A stretch of DNA of 64,000 bases from Geobacillus genomosp. 3 (GCF_000445995.2 NC_022080.4:1488001-1552000); one strand, 5' to 3'. Counted from the first letter of the stretch, positions 42,096 to 51,702 are shown. The notes: a model not told the origin generated them from the letters alone. A program made the numbers and translations.

Positions 42096-42344
42096 TCACC
42101 CCAATGGAGAAGATTTGGCGCGCTGAATGAACATATCCGCATCTTCAATCAGTCCGCAGGCGCCGCATTGGACGCGGTAGCTCGGGCCGCGGTACGGGAG
42201 ATGGAACGGTTCGAGCGCTTCATTTGTGTACTCGTGCTCAATGTCACCGGTATGCGGATCAAGCTTGACCGCCCGCGGGTGTTGTTCGATGAGGTGAAAC
42301 CGCGTCCGGTTCGTTTTGCAGTTCGGGCATAACATCGGTTCCAA
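42096..42344 (-). CDS. Zinc-ribbon small protein
   Basis: An 82-aa protein with two CxxC pairs (MLCPNCKTN near the N terminus, VQCGACGLI near residue 60), the layout of a zinc ribbon. A TTG start at 42344 is 6-8 nt after GGAGGTGG; an ATG three codons later is the alternative. It is co-transcribed with the 44-aa gene. Function unknown. Confidence 0.75.
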   Translation of the reverse strand: MEPMLCPNCKTNRTRFHLIEQHPRAVKLDPHTGDIEHEYTNEALEPFHLPYRGPSYRVQCGACGLIEDADMFIQRAKSSPLG

Positions 42345-42505
42345 CAGAAGCCACCTCCGGTTTTATCTTTTGGAAAAACGGTCGTCATTATGTATGGGAC
42401 ATCTGTTTTGTTTCAGTTGGCACAGCCGGGAAACATCGCTCGCGCAACAGGCCGGGCGGCGGGCGATGCCAGACACGATTTTTCCGTCGACACAATGATT
42501 TTTTG

Positions 42506-42535
42506 TTGACAAGGGTTGTAACTGTCGAGTATCTT
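42506..42535 (+). promoter_or_regulatory. Sigma-A-like promoter upstream of the tnpB fragment
   Basis: TTGACA (42506-42511), 18 bp, TATCTT (42530-42535). It may be the original tetR promoter, now 245 bp away because of the inserted sequence. Confidence 0.5.
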
Positions 42536-42572
42536 AATAAACGAGAAGAATATTTTGTTTTTTCGGAAATGT

Positions 42573-42791
42573 CTTACAGAAAAGGCCGTCTGAAAGCCCA
42601 CGGTTTCAATCGTGGGATGAAAAAAAGGGGGTGAATCCATGCCCACGATCACGCTAAGGCTGGAGCTGCACAACCCAACGAAAGTCAAACAAGACATGTA
42701 TGAACGGATGACAAAAGTGAATACCGCGTTTGCCAATTGGTTGTTGAATCATCCCGAGCTGAAATGTGAAGGAGACTGCTATGGCCGATAA
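42573..42791 (+). mobile_element. Truncated IS605/IS1341 element: left end plus tnpB N terminus
   Basis: A hairpin (GCCCACG-GTTTCAAT-CGTGGG, 42597-42617) typical of such left ends precedes an ORF from ATG 42639 (MPTITLRLELHNPTKVKQDM, ANWLLNHPELK), which is the N terminus of a TnpB-like protein. Homology ends near codon 42; the frame then runs into the tetR start and stops at 42791. RuvC and zinc-finger parts are missing. TTAC at 42574-42577 could be the target tetranucleotide. GGGGGTGAATCC is the tnpB ribosome site. Confidence 0.65.
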
Positions 42792-43407
42792 ACCGCTCAA
42801 AGACCGCATTATCGACACCGCCCTTCAGTTGTTTGAGAAATATGGGTACCACGGCGTGACGGTCGACCGCATCGTGGCGGAAAGCGCCACATCGAAAGGC
42901 GGTTTTTATCACAATTTTAAATCGAAAGACGAGTTGCTTTATCACATTCATGACGTCTTTATTACGTATGCGCTTACAAAGGCGCAGGAAGCGTATGAAA
43001 GCTGTTCAACGCCGACCGAGCGCTTGTATGCCATCGTTCAGTCGTTTGTGAGAGTGTTTCATGTGTATAAACCGCATATTACCGTCTTTTATCAGGAAAG
43101 CACGTACTTAAAACCGGAATACGCTGCTCCGATCAACCAAAAGCGCGAGGAGTTCAAGCAAATTATCTTTCGCGTCATCCGCGAAGGGATCGAGGCCGGC
43201 GAGTTTCGTCCGGAACTGTCGGTGGAGATCGTCGGCATGTCGATCATCGGCATGGTGAACTGGACGTACAAATGGTACAATCCGGACGGACCGCTGTCGA
43301 TCGAACAGATTGCGGCGTATTTTGCCGACTTCATTTTGCATGCGGTGCTCCGCAACCCGGAACATCCGGCGACGGCGCGGTTTTTGTTGCGGCCGGTTGC
43401 CGAATAA
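42781..43407 (+). CDS. TetR-family regulator of the yng operon (predicted)
   Basis: A 208-aa repressor. The N-terminal helix-turn-helix (DTALQLFEKYGYHGVTVDRI...TSKGGFYHNFKSKDELLYH) is classical TetR. The C-terminal ligand domain is of the fatty-acid/acyl-CoA responsive type (FadR/LiuQ-like), which is an inference from context. The ATG at 42781 follows GAAGGAG by 6 nt, and that site lies at the junction with the truncated tnpB. The gene is co-directional with the yng operon and precedes its operator. Confidence 0.85.
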   Translation: MADKPLKDRIIDTALQLFEKYGYHGVTVDRIVAESATSKGGFYHNFKSKDELLYHIHDVFITYALTKAQEAYESCSTPTERLYAIVQSFVRVFHVYKPHITVFYQESTYLKPEYAAPINQKREEFKQIIFRVIREGIEAGEFRPELSVEIVGMSIIGMVNWTYKWYNPDGPLSIEQIAAYFADFILHAVLRNPEHPATARFLLRPVAE

Positions 43408-43448
43408 CCCACCTGCTGTTTACCGAACAACAAGCCAGTCTTGACAGT

Positions 43449-43478
43449 TTGAAACCGACTAGTCGGTTTAAATATAGT
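43449..43478 (+). promoter_or_regulatory. yng operon promoter with 18-bp palindromic operator
   Basis: AAACCGACTAGTCGGTTT (43452-43469) is a perfect palindrome. It fills the space between a -35 (TTGAAA, 43449-43454) and a -10 (TATAGT, 43473-43478; 18-bp spacer), so a bound TetR would block polymerase. The operon starts 30 bp downstream. Confidence 0.75.
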
Positions 43479-43507
43479 CATTATTTCAAATGGGGGAGAG
43501 GGAGATT

Positions 43508-44650
43508 ATGGATTTTTCATTGACGAAAGAACAACAAATGATTAAAGAGATGGTTCGCGACTTTGCGGAGAAGGAAATTGCCCCATACGCGGCGAAATGG
43601 GATGAAGAGGCGCATTTTCCGCTTGATGTGTTCCGCAAAATGGGCGAATTGGGATTGTTGGGCCTGCCGTTTCCAGAAGTTTATGGCGGCGCCGGGGGCG
43701 ATACGGTTTCGTACGCCATTGCTGTTGAAGAAATCGGCCGCGCCTGTGGCGGAACCGGGCTAAGCTATGCGGCCGCCGTTTCGCTCGGGGCGAGCCCGAT
43801 TTACTACTTCGGAACGGAAGAACAAAAACAAAAATGGCTTGTGCCGATGGCAAAAGGGGAAACGCTTGGCGCCTTCGGGCTCACGGAGCCGAACGCCGGC
43901 TCAGATGCCGGCGGCACGCGCACGACCGCGGTGCTTGACGGTGACGAATACGTCATTAACGGCGAAAAATGTTGGATCACCAACGCCCAATACGCACGGC
44001 AAGTCATCGTCACCGCCGTTACAGGCCAAGATGCGCGCGGAAAAAACATCGTCACCGCTCTCATCGTACCAACCGACTCCCCAGGATTTACGATCCGTTC
44101 GAATTACGACAAAATGGGTGTCCGCGCCTCCAACACGTGCGAGCTTGTTTTTGAGAACGTCCGCGTGCCGAAAGAAAACGTATTAGGCGACCCGCAAAAA
44201 GGGTTTAAGCAGTTTTTGTACACGCTCGATGGCGGGCGCATCTCGATCGCCGCTTTAGCCGTCGGCATCGCGCAAGGGGCGTTTGAGAAAGCGCTGCAAT
44301 ACGCGAAAGAGCGCGTCCAGTTTGGTCAACCGATTTCCAAGTTCCAAGCGATCCAATTTAAGCTCGCGGATATGGCGATGGAAATCGAGCTTGCCCGCAA
44401 TATGGTGTACAAGGCGGCTTGGTTGAAGGATCAAGGAAGACCGTTCACAAAAGAAGCGTCGTTTGCCAAGCTGTTTGCGTCAGAAATGGGGTTTCGCGTC
44501 TGCAACCAGGCCATTCAAATTCACGGCGGCTACGGCTATATGAAAGAATACGGCGTTGAACGCCGTCTGCGCGACATCAAGCTCATGGAAATCGGTGAGG
44601 GTACGTCGGAAATCCAACGTCTCGTCATCGCCCGCCAACTCGGATGCTAA
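43508..44650 (+). CDS. yngJ: Acyl-CoA dehydrogenase (isovaleryl-CoA type, YngJ)
   Basis: A 380-aa FAD enzyme that oxidises short or branched acyl-CoA to the enoyl-CoA and passes electrons to ETF. Signatures: GLTEPNAGSDAGG near residue 130 and IHGGYGYMKEYGVERRLRD near 340. Position at the head of the leucine-degradation genes suggests isovaleryl-CoA as substrate. The ATG at 43508 follows GGGAGAGGGAG. Confidence 0.9.
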   Translation: MDFSLTKEQQMIKEMVRDFAEKEIAPYAAKWDEEAHFPLDVFRKMGELGLLGLPFPEVYGGAGGDTVSYAIAVEEIGRACGGTGLSYAAAVSLGASPIYYFGTEEQKQKWLVPMAKGETLGAFGLTEPNAGSDAGGTRTTAVLDGDEYVINGEKCWITNAQYARQVIVTAVTGQDARGKNIVTALIVPTDSPGFTIRSNYDKMGVRASNTCELVFENVRVPKENVLGDPQKGFKQFLYTLDGGRISIAALAVGIAQGAFEKALQYAKERVQFGQPISKFQAIQFKLADMAMEIELARNMVYKAAWLKDQGRPFTKEASFAKLFASEMGFRVCNQAIQIHGGYGYMKEYGVERRLRDIKLMEIGEGTSEIQRLVIARQLGC

Positions 44651-44709
44651 AAGCAGAAATATGCGCATAGCCATAATAGTGAATTCGGACAAAGGGGAGG
44701 AGACGGTCG

Positions 44710-46344
44710 ATGTTAACGGTGACTGTGGGGAAATTGTTAGAGGAGCGTGCCAGGCAATACCCGGATCACGAGGCGGTGGTGTATGCCGACCGCGATCTGC
44801 GCCTGACGTATCGGCAGTTTAATGACTATTGCCGCCTTGTTGCACGCGGATTGATGCGGCTTGGCATTGAAAAAGGGGAACATGTCGCCATTTGGGCGAC
44901 GAACGTCCCCGAATGGATTGCCTGCCAGTTTGCGACCGGGAAAATGGGCGCGGTACTCGTGACGGTCAACACGAACTACCGAGCTGCGGAGCTCGAATAT
45001 TTGCTTCGGCAGTCTGACTCGACAACATTGTTTTTGATCGAGCAATACCGTGATTCGTCGTACATTGACATTTTGTATGACATCGTCCCGGAACTGCGTA
45101 CGGCCGAGCCGGGAAAGCTTCAGTCGAAGCGGCTGCCAAAGCTGAAAAACGTCGTGTTCCTCGGTGAGAAGCGCTACCCGGGCATGTTCACGTGGAACGA
45201 CATCTTGGCGATGGGGCATGAGGTGACAGAGGAAGAACTCGATGAGCGGCTGGAAAGCCTTGATCCGCACGATGTGATCAACATGCAGTACACGTCCGGG
45301 ACGACCGGCTTTCCGAAGGGAGTCATGTTGACGCATAACAACATCGTCAACAACGCCCACCAAGTCGCACAATGCATGAAGCTTGGCGAAGGCGACAAGC
45401 TTTGCATCCCGGTGCCGTTTTTCCATTGCTTCGGCTGCGTCATGAGCACGCTTGCATGCGTTACGGTCGGCGCGACGATGGTGCCCGTGCAGGAGTTTCA
45501 TCCGAAGCGGGTGCTTGAGACGGTTGCCGCTGAGCGGTGCACAGCGCTTCACGGCGTGCCGACGATGTTTATCGCCGAATTGAACGACCCGGATTTTGAC
45601 CAATACGATTTGTCGTCGCTGCGCACCGGTATTATGGCTGGCTCCCCTTGTCCGGTCGAAGTGATGAAAGCGGTCATCAACAAAATGGGCATGACCGATA
45701 TTACGATCGCCTATGGACAGACGGAATCGTCCCCGGTCATCACCCAGACGCGTACTGATGACCCGCTTGAGCTGCGCGTCGAAACGGTCGGCCGCGCCTT
45801 GCCGGGCGTCGAAGTGAAAATCGTCGAGCCGGGCACGAACAAGGAAGTGCCGCGGGGCGTGCAGGGGGAGCTGTGCACGCGCGGCTACCATGTGATGAAA
45901 GGGTATTACAACAATCCGGAGGCGACCAACAAAGCGATCGATCAAGACGGCTGGCTGCATACCGGCGACTTGGCAACGATGGATGAAAATGGTTACTGCC
46001 GTATCACCGGCCGGCTGAAAGATATGATCATCCGCGGCGGAGAAAACATTTATCCGCGCGAAATCGAGGAGTTTTTATACAGACATCCGAAAATTTTGGA
46101 CGTCCAAGTCGTCGGCGTGCCCGATGAGACGTACGGGGAAGAAGTGATGGCATGGGTCATCTTAAAGGACGGCGAAACGGCGACCGCCGAGGAAATTCGC
46201 GCATTTTGCCGCGGCAACATTTCCCGGCATAAAATCCCGCGCTACATCGAGTTTATCGATTCGTACCCGATGACCGCATCCGGGAAAATTCAAAAGTTTA
46301 AGCTGCGGGAAATGGCGAAACAACGCCTTGGCTTAACAATGTAA
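44710..46344 (+). CDS. yngI: AMP-forming acyl-CoA synthetase (YngI)
   Basis: A 544-aa adenylate-forming ligase that activates a short or medium carboxylic acid to its CoA ester. The P-loop-like motif [12 protein letters not shown] is near residue 196, AYGQTES near 335, the Asp of WLHTGD near 419 and the catalytic Lys in SGKIQK near 527. GGGGAGG precedes the ATG. In the operon it could activate isovalerate or similar acids. Confidence 0.92.
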   Translation: MLTVTVGKLLEERARQYPDHEAVVYADRDLRLTYRQFNDYCRLVARGLMRLGIEKGEHVAIWATNVPEWIACQFATGKMGAVLVTVNTNYRAAELEYLLRQSDSTTLFLIEQYRDSSYIDILYDIVPELRTAEPGKLQSKRLPKLKNVVFLGEKRYPGMFTWNDILAMGHEVTEEELDERLESLDPHDVINMQYTSGTTGFPKGVMLTHNNIVNNAHQVAQCMKLGEGDKLCIPVPFFHCFGCVMSTLACVTVGATMVPVQEFHPKRVLETVAAERCTALHGVPTMFIAELNDPDFDQYDLSSLRTGIMAGSPCPVEVMKAVINKMGMTDITIAYGQTESSPVITQTRTDDPLELRVETVGRALPGVEVKIVEPGTNKEVPRGVQGELCTRGYHVMKGYYNNPEATNKAIDQDGWLHTGDLATMDENGYCRITGRLKDMIIRGGENIYPREIEEFLYRHPKILDVQVVGVPDETYGEEVMAWVILKDGETATAEEIRAFCRGNISRHKIPRYIEFIDSYPMTASGKIQKFKLREMAKQRLGLTM

Positions 46345-46407
46345 ACCGCCGTGCCGGGCGGTTCATCCGCCCGGTGGTATTTTCAGTTTTCACGAAAGGG
46401 TGAGACG

Positions 46408-47760
46408 ATGTTTACAAAAGTGTTGATTGCCAACCGTGGCGAGATCGCCGTTCGCGTCATCCGCACATGCCAAAAACTCGGCATTCAAACGGTCGCCGTC
46501 TACTCGGAAGCGGACGCCGATTCGCTTCATGTCCGACTTGCGGATGAAGCGTACTTGATCGGTAAGCCGCGCGTGTCTGAAAGCTACTTAAATATCGAAA
46601 AAATGATTGAAGTCGCCAAAGCGGCGAAAGCGGAAGCGGTTCATCCCGGCTACGGGCTGCTCTCGGAAAACCTGGCGTTTGCCCGCCGCTGTGAAGAAGA
46701 AGGCATTGTGTTCATCGGTCCAAAGGCCGAGGTGATCGCTGCTATGGGCAGCAAGATCGAAGCGCGCCGAACGATGGAACAAGCCGGCGTCCCGATCGTC
46801 CCCGGTGTCTCCTTTGCGCTAGACAGCCCCGATGAAGCGGTCAAAGCGGCAGCTTCGATCGGGTATCCAGTCATGTTGAAGGCGTCAGCCGGCGGCGGTG
46901 GCATCGGTATGCACATCGCCCGCGACGAGGCTGAGCTGCGCCAGGCGTTTGAAGGAAGCCAAAAACGAGCCGCTTCGTTTTTCGGCGACGGAACGATGTA
47001 TATCGAAAAATATATTGAACGACCGCGCCATATCGAAATTCAGTTGCTTGCCGATGGACACGGCAACTGCGTCTACTTGTGGGAGCGCGAGTGCTCGATC
47101 CAGCGCCGCCACCAAAAAGTAATTGAAGAAGCGCCGTCGCCGTTTTTAGATGAAGAAACAAGGCGGAAAATGGGCGAAGCGGCTGTGCGGGCCGCGCGCC
47201 ATATCGGCTATGCGAACGCTGGCACGATCGAGTTTTTGGTCGATGAACAAAAAAACTTTTATTTTCTTGAAATGAATACCCGGCTCCAAGTCGAACATCC
47301 GGTGACCGAGGAAATCACCGGCATCGATATCGTCGAAGAACAGCTGCGCATCGCCGCCGGCGAGCCGCTCCGCTATCGGCAGGAAGACATTCGCCGCGAT
47401 GGACACGCCATTGAAGTTCGTATTTATGCCGAAGATCCAAACACGTTTTACCCGTCGCCCGGCCGCATTGCTGCTTTTTCCGTTCCCGAAGCTGAAGGCA
47501 TTCGCCATGAAACGGCGGTCGCAAGCGGCATTACTGTTACACCGTTTTACGATCCGATGATCGCCAAATTGATCGCCAAAGGCCCGGATCGAACGGCGGC
47601 GATTGAACGCTTGCTCGAAGCGCTTGGCAGCTATCGTGTCGAAGGGATTAAAACGAACATTCCGCTGTTAACGGCCGTGTTATCCCATCCGGCGTTCCGC
47701 GCCGGGGAAACAACGACTGATTTTCTCGCCACTTACTGGCAGCCAACGAAGATGAAATGA
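46408..47760 (+). CDS. yngHA: Biotin carboxylase subunit of an acyl-CoA carboxylase (YngHA)
   Basis: A 450-aa ATP-grasp enzyme that carboxylates biotin with bicarbonate and ATP. FTKVLIANRGEIAVRVIRT starts the pre-ATP-grasp domain; KASAGGGGIGM near residue 159 is the ATP loop; EMNTRLQVEHPVTE near 288 holds the catalytic Arg and Glu. AAAGGGTGAG precedes the ATG at 46408. With YngHB and YngE it should form methylcrotonyl-CoA carboxylase, as in the leucine pathway. Confidence 0.93.
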   Translation: MFTKVLIANRGEIAVRVIRTCQKLGIQTVAVYSEADADSLHVRLADEAYLIGKPRVSESYLNIEKMIEVAKAAKAEAVHPGYGLLSENLAFARRCEEEGIVFIGPKAEVIAAMGSKIEARRTMEQAGVPIVPGVSFALDSPDEAVKAAASIGYPVMLKASAGGGGIGMHIARDEAELRQAFEGSQKRAASFFGDGTMYIEKYIERPRHIEIQLLADGHGNCVYLWERECSIQRRHQKVIEEAPSPFLDEETRRKMGEAAVRAARHIGYANAGTIEFLVDEQKNFYFLEMNTRLQVEHPVTEEITGIDIVEEQLRIAAGEPLRYRQEDIRRDGHAIEVRIYAEDPNTFYPSPGRIAAFSVPEAEGIRHETAVASGITVTPFYDPMIAKLIAKGPDRTAAIERLLEALGSYRVEGIKTNIPLLTAVLSHPAFRAGETTTDFLATYWQPTKMK

Positions 47761-47782
47761 GGCAGAAACGGAGGAAGAAACG

Positions 47783-47995
47783 ATGAACCAAGTAACGGCA
47801 ACAATGGCTGGGAGTGTATGGAAAATTGTAATCGCTGTCGGCGACCGCGTCGAGGAAGGGCAAGATGTCGTGATTTTGGAGTCAATGAAAATGGAAATCC
47901 CAGTCGCCGCTGAAACGTCCGGCATTGTGAAACACATTCATGTGCAAGAAGGGGATTTCGTAAACGAGGGCGATGTGCTTGTCGAGATTGAGTAG
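47783..47995 (+). CDS. yngHB: Biotin carboxyl carrier protein (YngHB)
   Basis: A 70-aa single biotinyl domain. The biotinylated Lys is in ESMKMEI near residue 36. It shuttles carboxyl groups between YngHA and YngE. The size equals the free-standing carriers of B. subtilis YngHB type; no Ala/Pro linker is present. GGAGG is upstream of the ATG. Confidence 0.93.
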   Translation: MNQVTATMAGSVWKIVIAVGDRVEEGQDVVILESMKMEIPVAAETSGIVKHIHVQEGDFVNEGDVLVEIE

Positions 47996-48105
47996 TGAAA
48001 AGTTCGTGTGAACCGTTCCGCCCAACATTGCCTTTAGGCGTGGCAAAGAGGGCGAAAAAGGGGTCAGGGGAGGACGGGCAGAACGAAAAAGGGGGAGCGG
48101 AAAAC

Positions 48106-49023
48106 ATGAGCCGATGGCCGGCAAAGGTGACAATTAAAGAAGTCGGTCCGCGCGACGGTCTGCAAAACGAAACGGCGCCGGTTGCGACGGCTGACAAAAT
48201 CGCTTGGATCAACTTATTGTCGGAAAGCGGATTATCGTATATCGAAGTAACGTCGTTTGTCCATCCGAAATGGATTCCGCAGTTGGCCGACGCCGCCGAA
48301 GTCGCAGCCGGCATCCGCCGGAAAGACGGTGTCACATATGCCGCGCTCGTGCCGAACGAAAGGGGGCTTGAGCGGGCGCTGGCCGCGGGGATCGATGAAG
48401 TCGGCGTCTTTATGTCAGCGAGCGAAACGCATAACCAAAAAAACATTAACAAAACGATCTCCGCCACGTTTCCAGTGTTAGAAGGAGTCGTAAAAACGGC
48501 CAAGCAAGAAGGGAAAACGGTGCGCGGCTACGTTTCCACTGTGTTTGGCTGCCCGTATGAAGGGGCGGTTCCTGTCGACCAAGTGCTCACGGTCGCCGAC
48601 TGGCTGTTTGCGATGGGGATTGATGAACTGTCGCTTGGCGACACGATCGGCGTGGCAACGCCCAAACAAGTCGTGGACGTGCTTGCCGAGGTGCTTCGCC
48701 GGTTTCCGGCCGGGCGGATCGCCATGCATTTTCACGATACAAGAGGAACGGCGCTCGCCAACATTTTAGTGTCAATGGAGATGGGAATCACCATCTTTGA
48801 CAGCTCTCTTGGCGGTCTTGGCGGCTGCCCGTATGCCCCTGGGGCGTCGGGAAACGTCGCCACGGACGATTTCGTGTACATGCTGCATGGCATGGGGATT
48901 GAAACCGGCATTGACATGGAGCGGCTGACAAAAGCGGCGTTGTTCATCCGCGACAAAATCGGCCGCCCACTTTCGAGCCGCTATTTACAAACGATTTCAT
49001 CATCAACAGAAAAGGATATGTGA
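48106..49023 (+). CDS. yngG: Hydroxymethylglutaryl-CoA lyase (YngG)
   Basis: A 305-aa TIM-barrel enzyme that cleaves HMG-CoA to acetyl-CoA and acetoacetate, the last step of leucine breakdown. VGPRDGLQNE near residue 15 binds the metal and GLGGCPYAPGASGN near 240 carries the catalytic Cys. GGGGGAGCGG precedes ATG 48106; the frame is open upstream to 47995 but without a start signal. Confidence 0.94.
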   Translation: MSRWPAKVTIKEVGPRDGLQNETAPVATADKIAWINLLSESGLSYIEVTSFVHPKWIPQLADAAEVAAGIRRKDGVTYAALVPNERGLERALAAGIDEVGVFMSASETHNQKNINKTISATFPVLEGVVKTAKQEGKTVRGYVSTVFGCPYEGAVPVDQVLTVADWLFAMGIDELSLGDTIGVATPKQVVDVLAEVLRRFPAGRIAMHFHDTRGTALANILVSMEMGITIFDSSLGGLGGCPYAPGASGNVATDDFVYMLHGMGIETGIDMERLTKAALFIRDKIGRPLSSRYLQTISSSTEKDM

Positions 49024-49038
49024 GGAGGAAAAGAACAA

Positions 49039-49821
49039 ATGGGAACATTCGTATCATTTGAAATGCAAGAAAATGGAATTGCTATCGTGACATTAAACCG
49101 TCCGGAGGCAGCCAACGCGCTTTCAAGAGCGCTTCTTCTAGAGCTTGGCAACCTTTTGCAAGAAATCAAATTCCAAAAAGAGGTGCGTGTCGTCATTTTG
49201 ACCGGAGCCGGGGACAAGGTGTTTTGCGCCGGCGCCGATTTGAAAGAGCGGGCAGGAATGAATGAAACGCAAGTGCGGCAGGCGGTCTCCTTGATCAGTA
49301 AAACGATCAACGAAGTGGAGAAAGTGCCGCAACCGGTCATCGCTGTCTTAAACGGCTCGGCGTTTGGCGGCGGGCTTGAGCTGGCACTGGCATGCGATAT
49401 TCGTTTCGCTGCCGATGATATCCGGCTCGGGTTGACGGAAACGTCGCTTGGCATCATTCCGGGAGCGGGCGGCACGCAACGGCTGCCGCGTCTTGTCGGC
49501 ATCGGAAAGGCGAAAGAGTTGATTTTTGCCGCGAAACGAATCACGGCCGAGGAAGCGGAACGAATTGGCCTTGTCGAGTATGTCGTACCGCGCGCTGAAC
49601 TGATGGAGCGGGCGCTCGAATTGGCCCGGCAAATCGCTGAGAATGCGCCGATTGCCGTCCGCCAGGCGAAACGAGCGGTGCAAAGCGTGTTTAACGTCGA
49701 CTTGGAGACCGGTTTGGCGATCGAGCAGCTCGCCTATGAGGCGACGATTCCGACAAAAGACCGGCTCGAAGGCTTGCAGGCATTTAAAGAAAGACGGAAA
49801 CCGGTGTACAAAGGGGAGTAA
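49039..49821 (+). CDS. yngF: Enoyl-CoA hydratase, probably methylglutaconyl-CoA hydratase (YngF)
   Basis: A 260-aa crotonase-fold enzyme. The oxyanion-hole residues are in GAGDKVFCAGADLKE near residue 62 and NGSAFGGGLELALACD near 110; the acid/base Glu is in LTETSLGIIPGAGGTQR near 136. Position between HMG-CoA lyase and the carboxyltransferase supports hydration of 3-methylglutaconyl-CoA. GAGGAGG precedes the ATG. Confidence 0.9.
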   Translation: MGTFVSFEMQENGIAIVTLNRPEAANALSRALLLELGNLLQEIKFQKEVRVVILTGAGDKVFCAGADLKERAGMNETQVRQAVSLISKTINEVEKVPQPVIAVLNGSAFGGGLELALACDIRFAADDIRLGLTETSLGIIPGAGGTQRLPRLVGIGKAKELIFAAKRITAEEAERIGLVEYVVPRAELMERALELARQIAENAPIAVRQAKRAVQSVFNVDLETGLAIEQLAYEATIPTKDRLEGLQAFKERRKPVYKGE

Positions 49822-50084
49822 AATGTCCCAACGCGGCCGGCCGAAACTCCGAGGAACGCGAAACGACCGCAAGCGCTTCAATGCCGCCTGAAACGGTGCG
49901 GCCTAACGCTGCGCTGATGGGGCTGTTTACGGGGCGGCCCATTGCGACATAGGCCGCCAAAGCGCCGCCCCAAAGAAGCCGGCCGCGATGCCAATGCTCT
50001 GAAACGGATTGGCGGGGCATGATGGTAGATGGGGAAATGCCGCCCGGGAAAACGGCGGAATGAACGAAGCAAGGAGGAGACAAC
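49822..50084 (-). pseudogene. Non-coding gap with a membrane-protein remnant on the minus strand
   Basis: This 263-bp gap interrupts an otherwise tight operon. On the minus strand, pieces such as NPFQSIGIAAGFFGAAL and AAYVAMGRPVNSPISAALGR look like protein sequence but are in different frames, so a decayed gene is likely. On the plus strand only a 22-codon ORF (MSQRGRPKLRGTRNDRKRFN) is seen, with no certain meaning. Confidence 0.3.
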
Positions 50085-51644
50085 ATGGGGATGAAGGAAA
50101 CGGCAAAAGAGCGCGCCGCGTTGGCCGCAGAACTCGAGAAGAGGGCGGCTGACATTAAAAAAGGCGGGGCGCCGAAATATCATGAAAAAAACGCCGCCCA
50201 AGGGAAGCTGTTTGTTCGCGACCGGTTGAATTTGTTGCTCGATCACGGACTGGAAGCGGAAGACGGATTGTTTGCCAACTGCCTCGCTGACGGTCTACCG
50301 GCTGACGGGGTGGTGACCGGCATCGGCAAAATCAACGGCCGGACTGTCTGTGTGATGGCGAACGATTCCACTGTCAAAGCCGGGTCTTGGGGAGCGCGTA
50401 CAGTAGAAAAGATCATCCGCATTCAAGAGACGGCGGAAAAATTGCGCTGCCCGCTCATTTATTTGGTTGATTCCGCCGGAGCCCGCATTACCGACCAAAT
50501 CGAAATGTTTCCCGGCCGGCGCGGGGCAGGGCGCATTTTTTACAATGAAGTGAAACTGTCGGGGAAAGTGCCGCAAGTGTGCTTGCTCTTTGGTCCGTCG
50601 GCGGCCGGCGGCGCTTATATTCCGGCGTTTTGTGACATCGTCATTATGGTCGAAGGCAATGCGTCGATGTATTTAGGCTCGCCGCGCATGGCGGAAATGG
50701 TGATCGGAGAAAAAGTAACGCTCGAAGAAATGGGCGGCGCCCGCATGCATTGCACCGTCTCCGGCTGCGGCGATGTGCTAGTAAAAACCGAGGAAGAGGC
50801 GATCGCCTATGCGCGCCGCTATTTATCGTATTTTCCGTCCAACTACAGCGAACAACCGCCGATTGCAGAAGCGAAGCCACCGAAATCATTTGACAAAACG
50901 ATTGAAGATATTTTGCCGGTGAATCAAAATGCGCCGTTTAATATGTACGATTTAATTGAGCGGATCATTGACGAGGGGTCGTTTTGTGAAGTAAAAAGGC
51001 TGTTTGCGCCGGAAATCATTACCGGCTTGGCGCGCCTTAACGGCCGGCCGATCGGCATCATCGCCAATCAGCCGCGCGTCAAAGGCGGCGTATTGTTTCA
51101 CGATTCGGCCGACAAGGCGGCGAAGTTCATCACCCTTTGCGATGCCTTCCACATTCCGCTTTTGTTCTTGGCTGACATTCCCGGCTTTATGATCGGGACG
51201 AAAGTCGAACGGGCGGGCATCATCCGCCACGGGGCGAAAATGATTGCCGCGATGTCGGAGGCGACGGTGCCCAAAATTTCAATCATCGTCCGTAAAGCAT
51301 ACGGCGCCGGATTGTACGCCATGGCCGGGCCGGCGTTTGAACCGGATTGCTGCCTCGCGTTTCCGAACGCCCAAATTGCGGTGATGGGACCGGAGGCGGC
51401 CGTCAACGCCGTCTATGCGAACAAAATCGCCGAATTGCCCCCGGAAGAGCGGCCGGCCTTTGTTGAGCAAAAACGGGAAGAATACCGGCGCGACATTGAC
51501 ATTTATCGTCTCGCCTCCGAGCTCGTCATCGACGGGATCGTCGCGCCCAACGATGTGCGCAATGAGCTCATCCGGCGGTTTGAGGCGTATACGTCCAAGT
51601 ATATGATCTTTTCCGAACGAAAACATGGGGTATATCCGGTTTGA
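50085..51644 (+). CDS. yngE: Acyl-CoA carboxylase carboxyltransferase subunit (YngE)
   Basis: A 519-aa two-module crotonase-fold carboxyltransferase that moves CO2 from biotin to an acyl-CoA. Conserved blocks: LVDSAGARITDQ near residue 126, FGPSAAGGAYIPAFCD near 166 and KAYGAGLYAMAGPAFEPD near 405. Operon context favours 3-methylcrotonyl-CoA as substrate. AAGGAGG precedes the ATG. Confidence 0.92.
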   Translation: MGMKETAKERAALAAELEKRAADIKKGGAPKYHEKNAAQGKLFVRDRLNLLLDHGLEAEDGLFANCLADGLPADGVVTGIGKINGRTVCVMANDSTVKAGSWGARTVEKIIRIQETAEKLRCPLIYLVDSAGARITDQIEMFPGRRGAGRIFYNEVKLSGKVPQVCLLFGPSAAGGAYIPAFCDIVIMVEGNASMYLGSPRMAEMVIGEKVTLEEMGGARMHCTVSGCGDVLVKTEEEAIAYARRYLSYFPSNYSEQPPIAEAKPPKSFDKTIEDILPVNQNAPFNMYDLIERIIDEGSFCEVKRLFAPEIITGLARLNGRPIGIIANQPRVKGGVLFHDSADKAAKFITLCDAFHIPLLFLADIPGFMIGTKVERAGIIRHGAKMIAAMSEATVPKISIIVRKAYGAGLYAMAGPAFEPDCCLAFPNAQIAVMGPEAAVNAVYANKIAELPPEERPAFVEQKREEYRRDIDIYRLASELVIDGIVAPNDVRNELIRRFEAYTSKYMIFSERKHGVYPV

Positions 51645-51666
51645 AAAAACTGGATGACCGTCCCCC

Positions 51667-51695
51667 TTGTCAAACAAGTAAAGATCGTGTATGAT
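51667..51695 (+). promoter_or_regulatory. Sigma-A promoter of the 6S-like RNA
   Basis: TTGTCA (51667-51672), 17 bp, TATGAT (51690-51695). The closing stem of the RNA begins 13 bp after the -10, with no ORF downstream of it until 52110. Confidence 0.7.
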
Positions 51696-51702
51696 AATAA
51701 TC

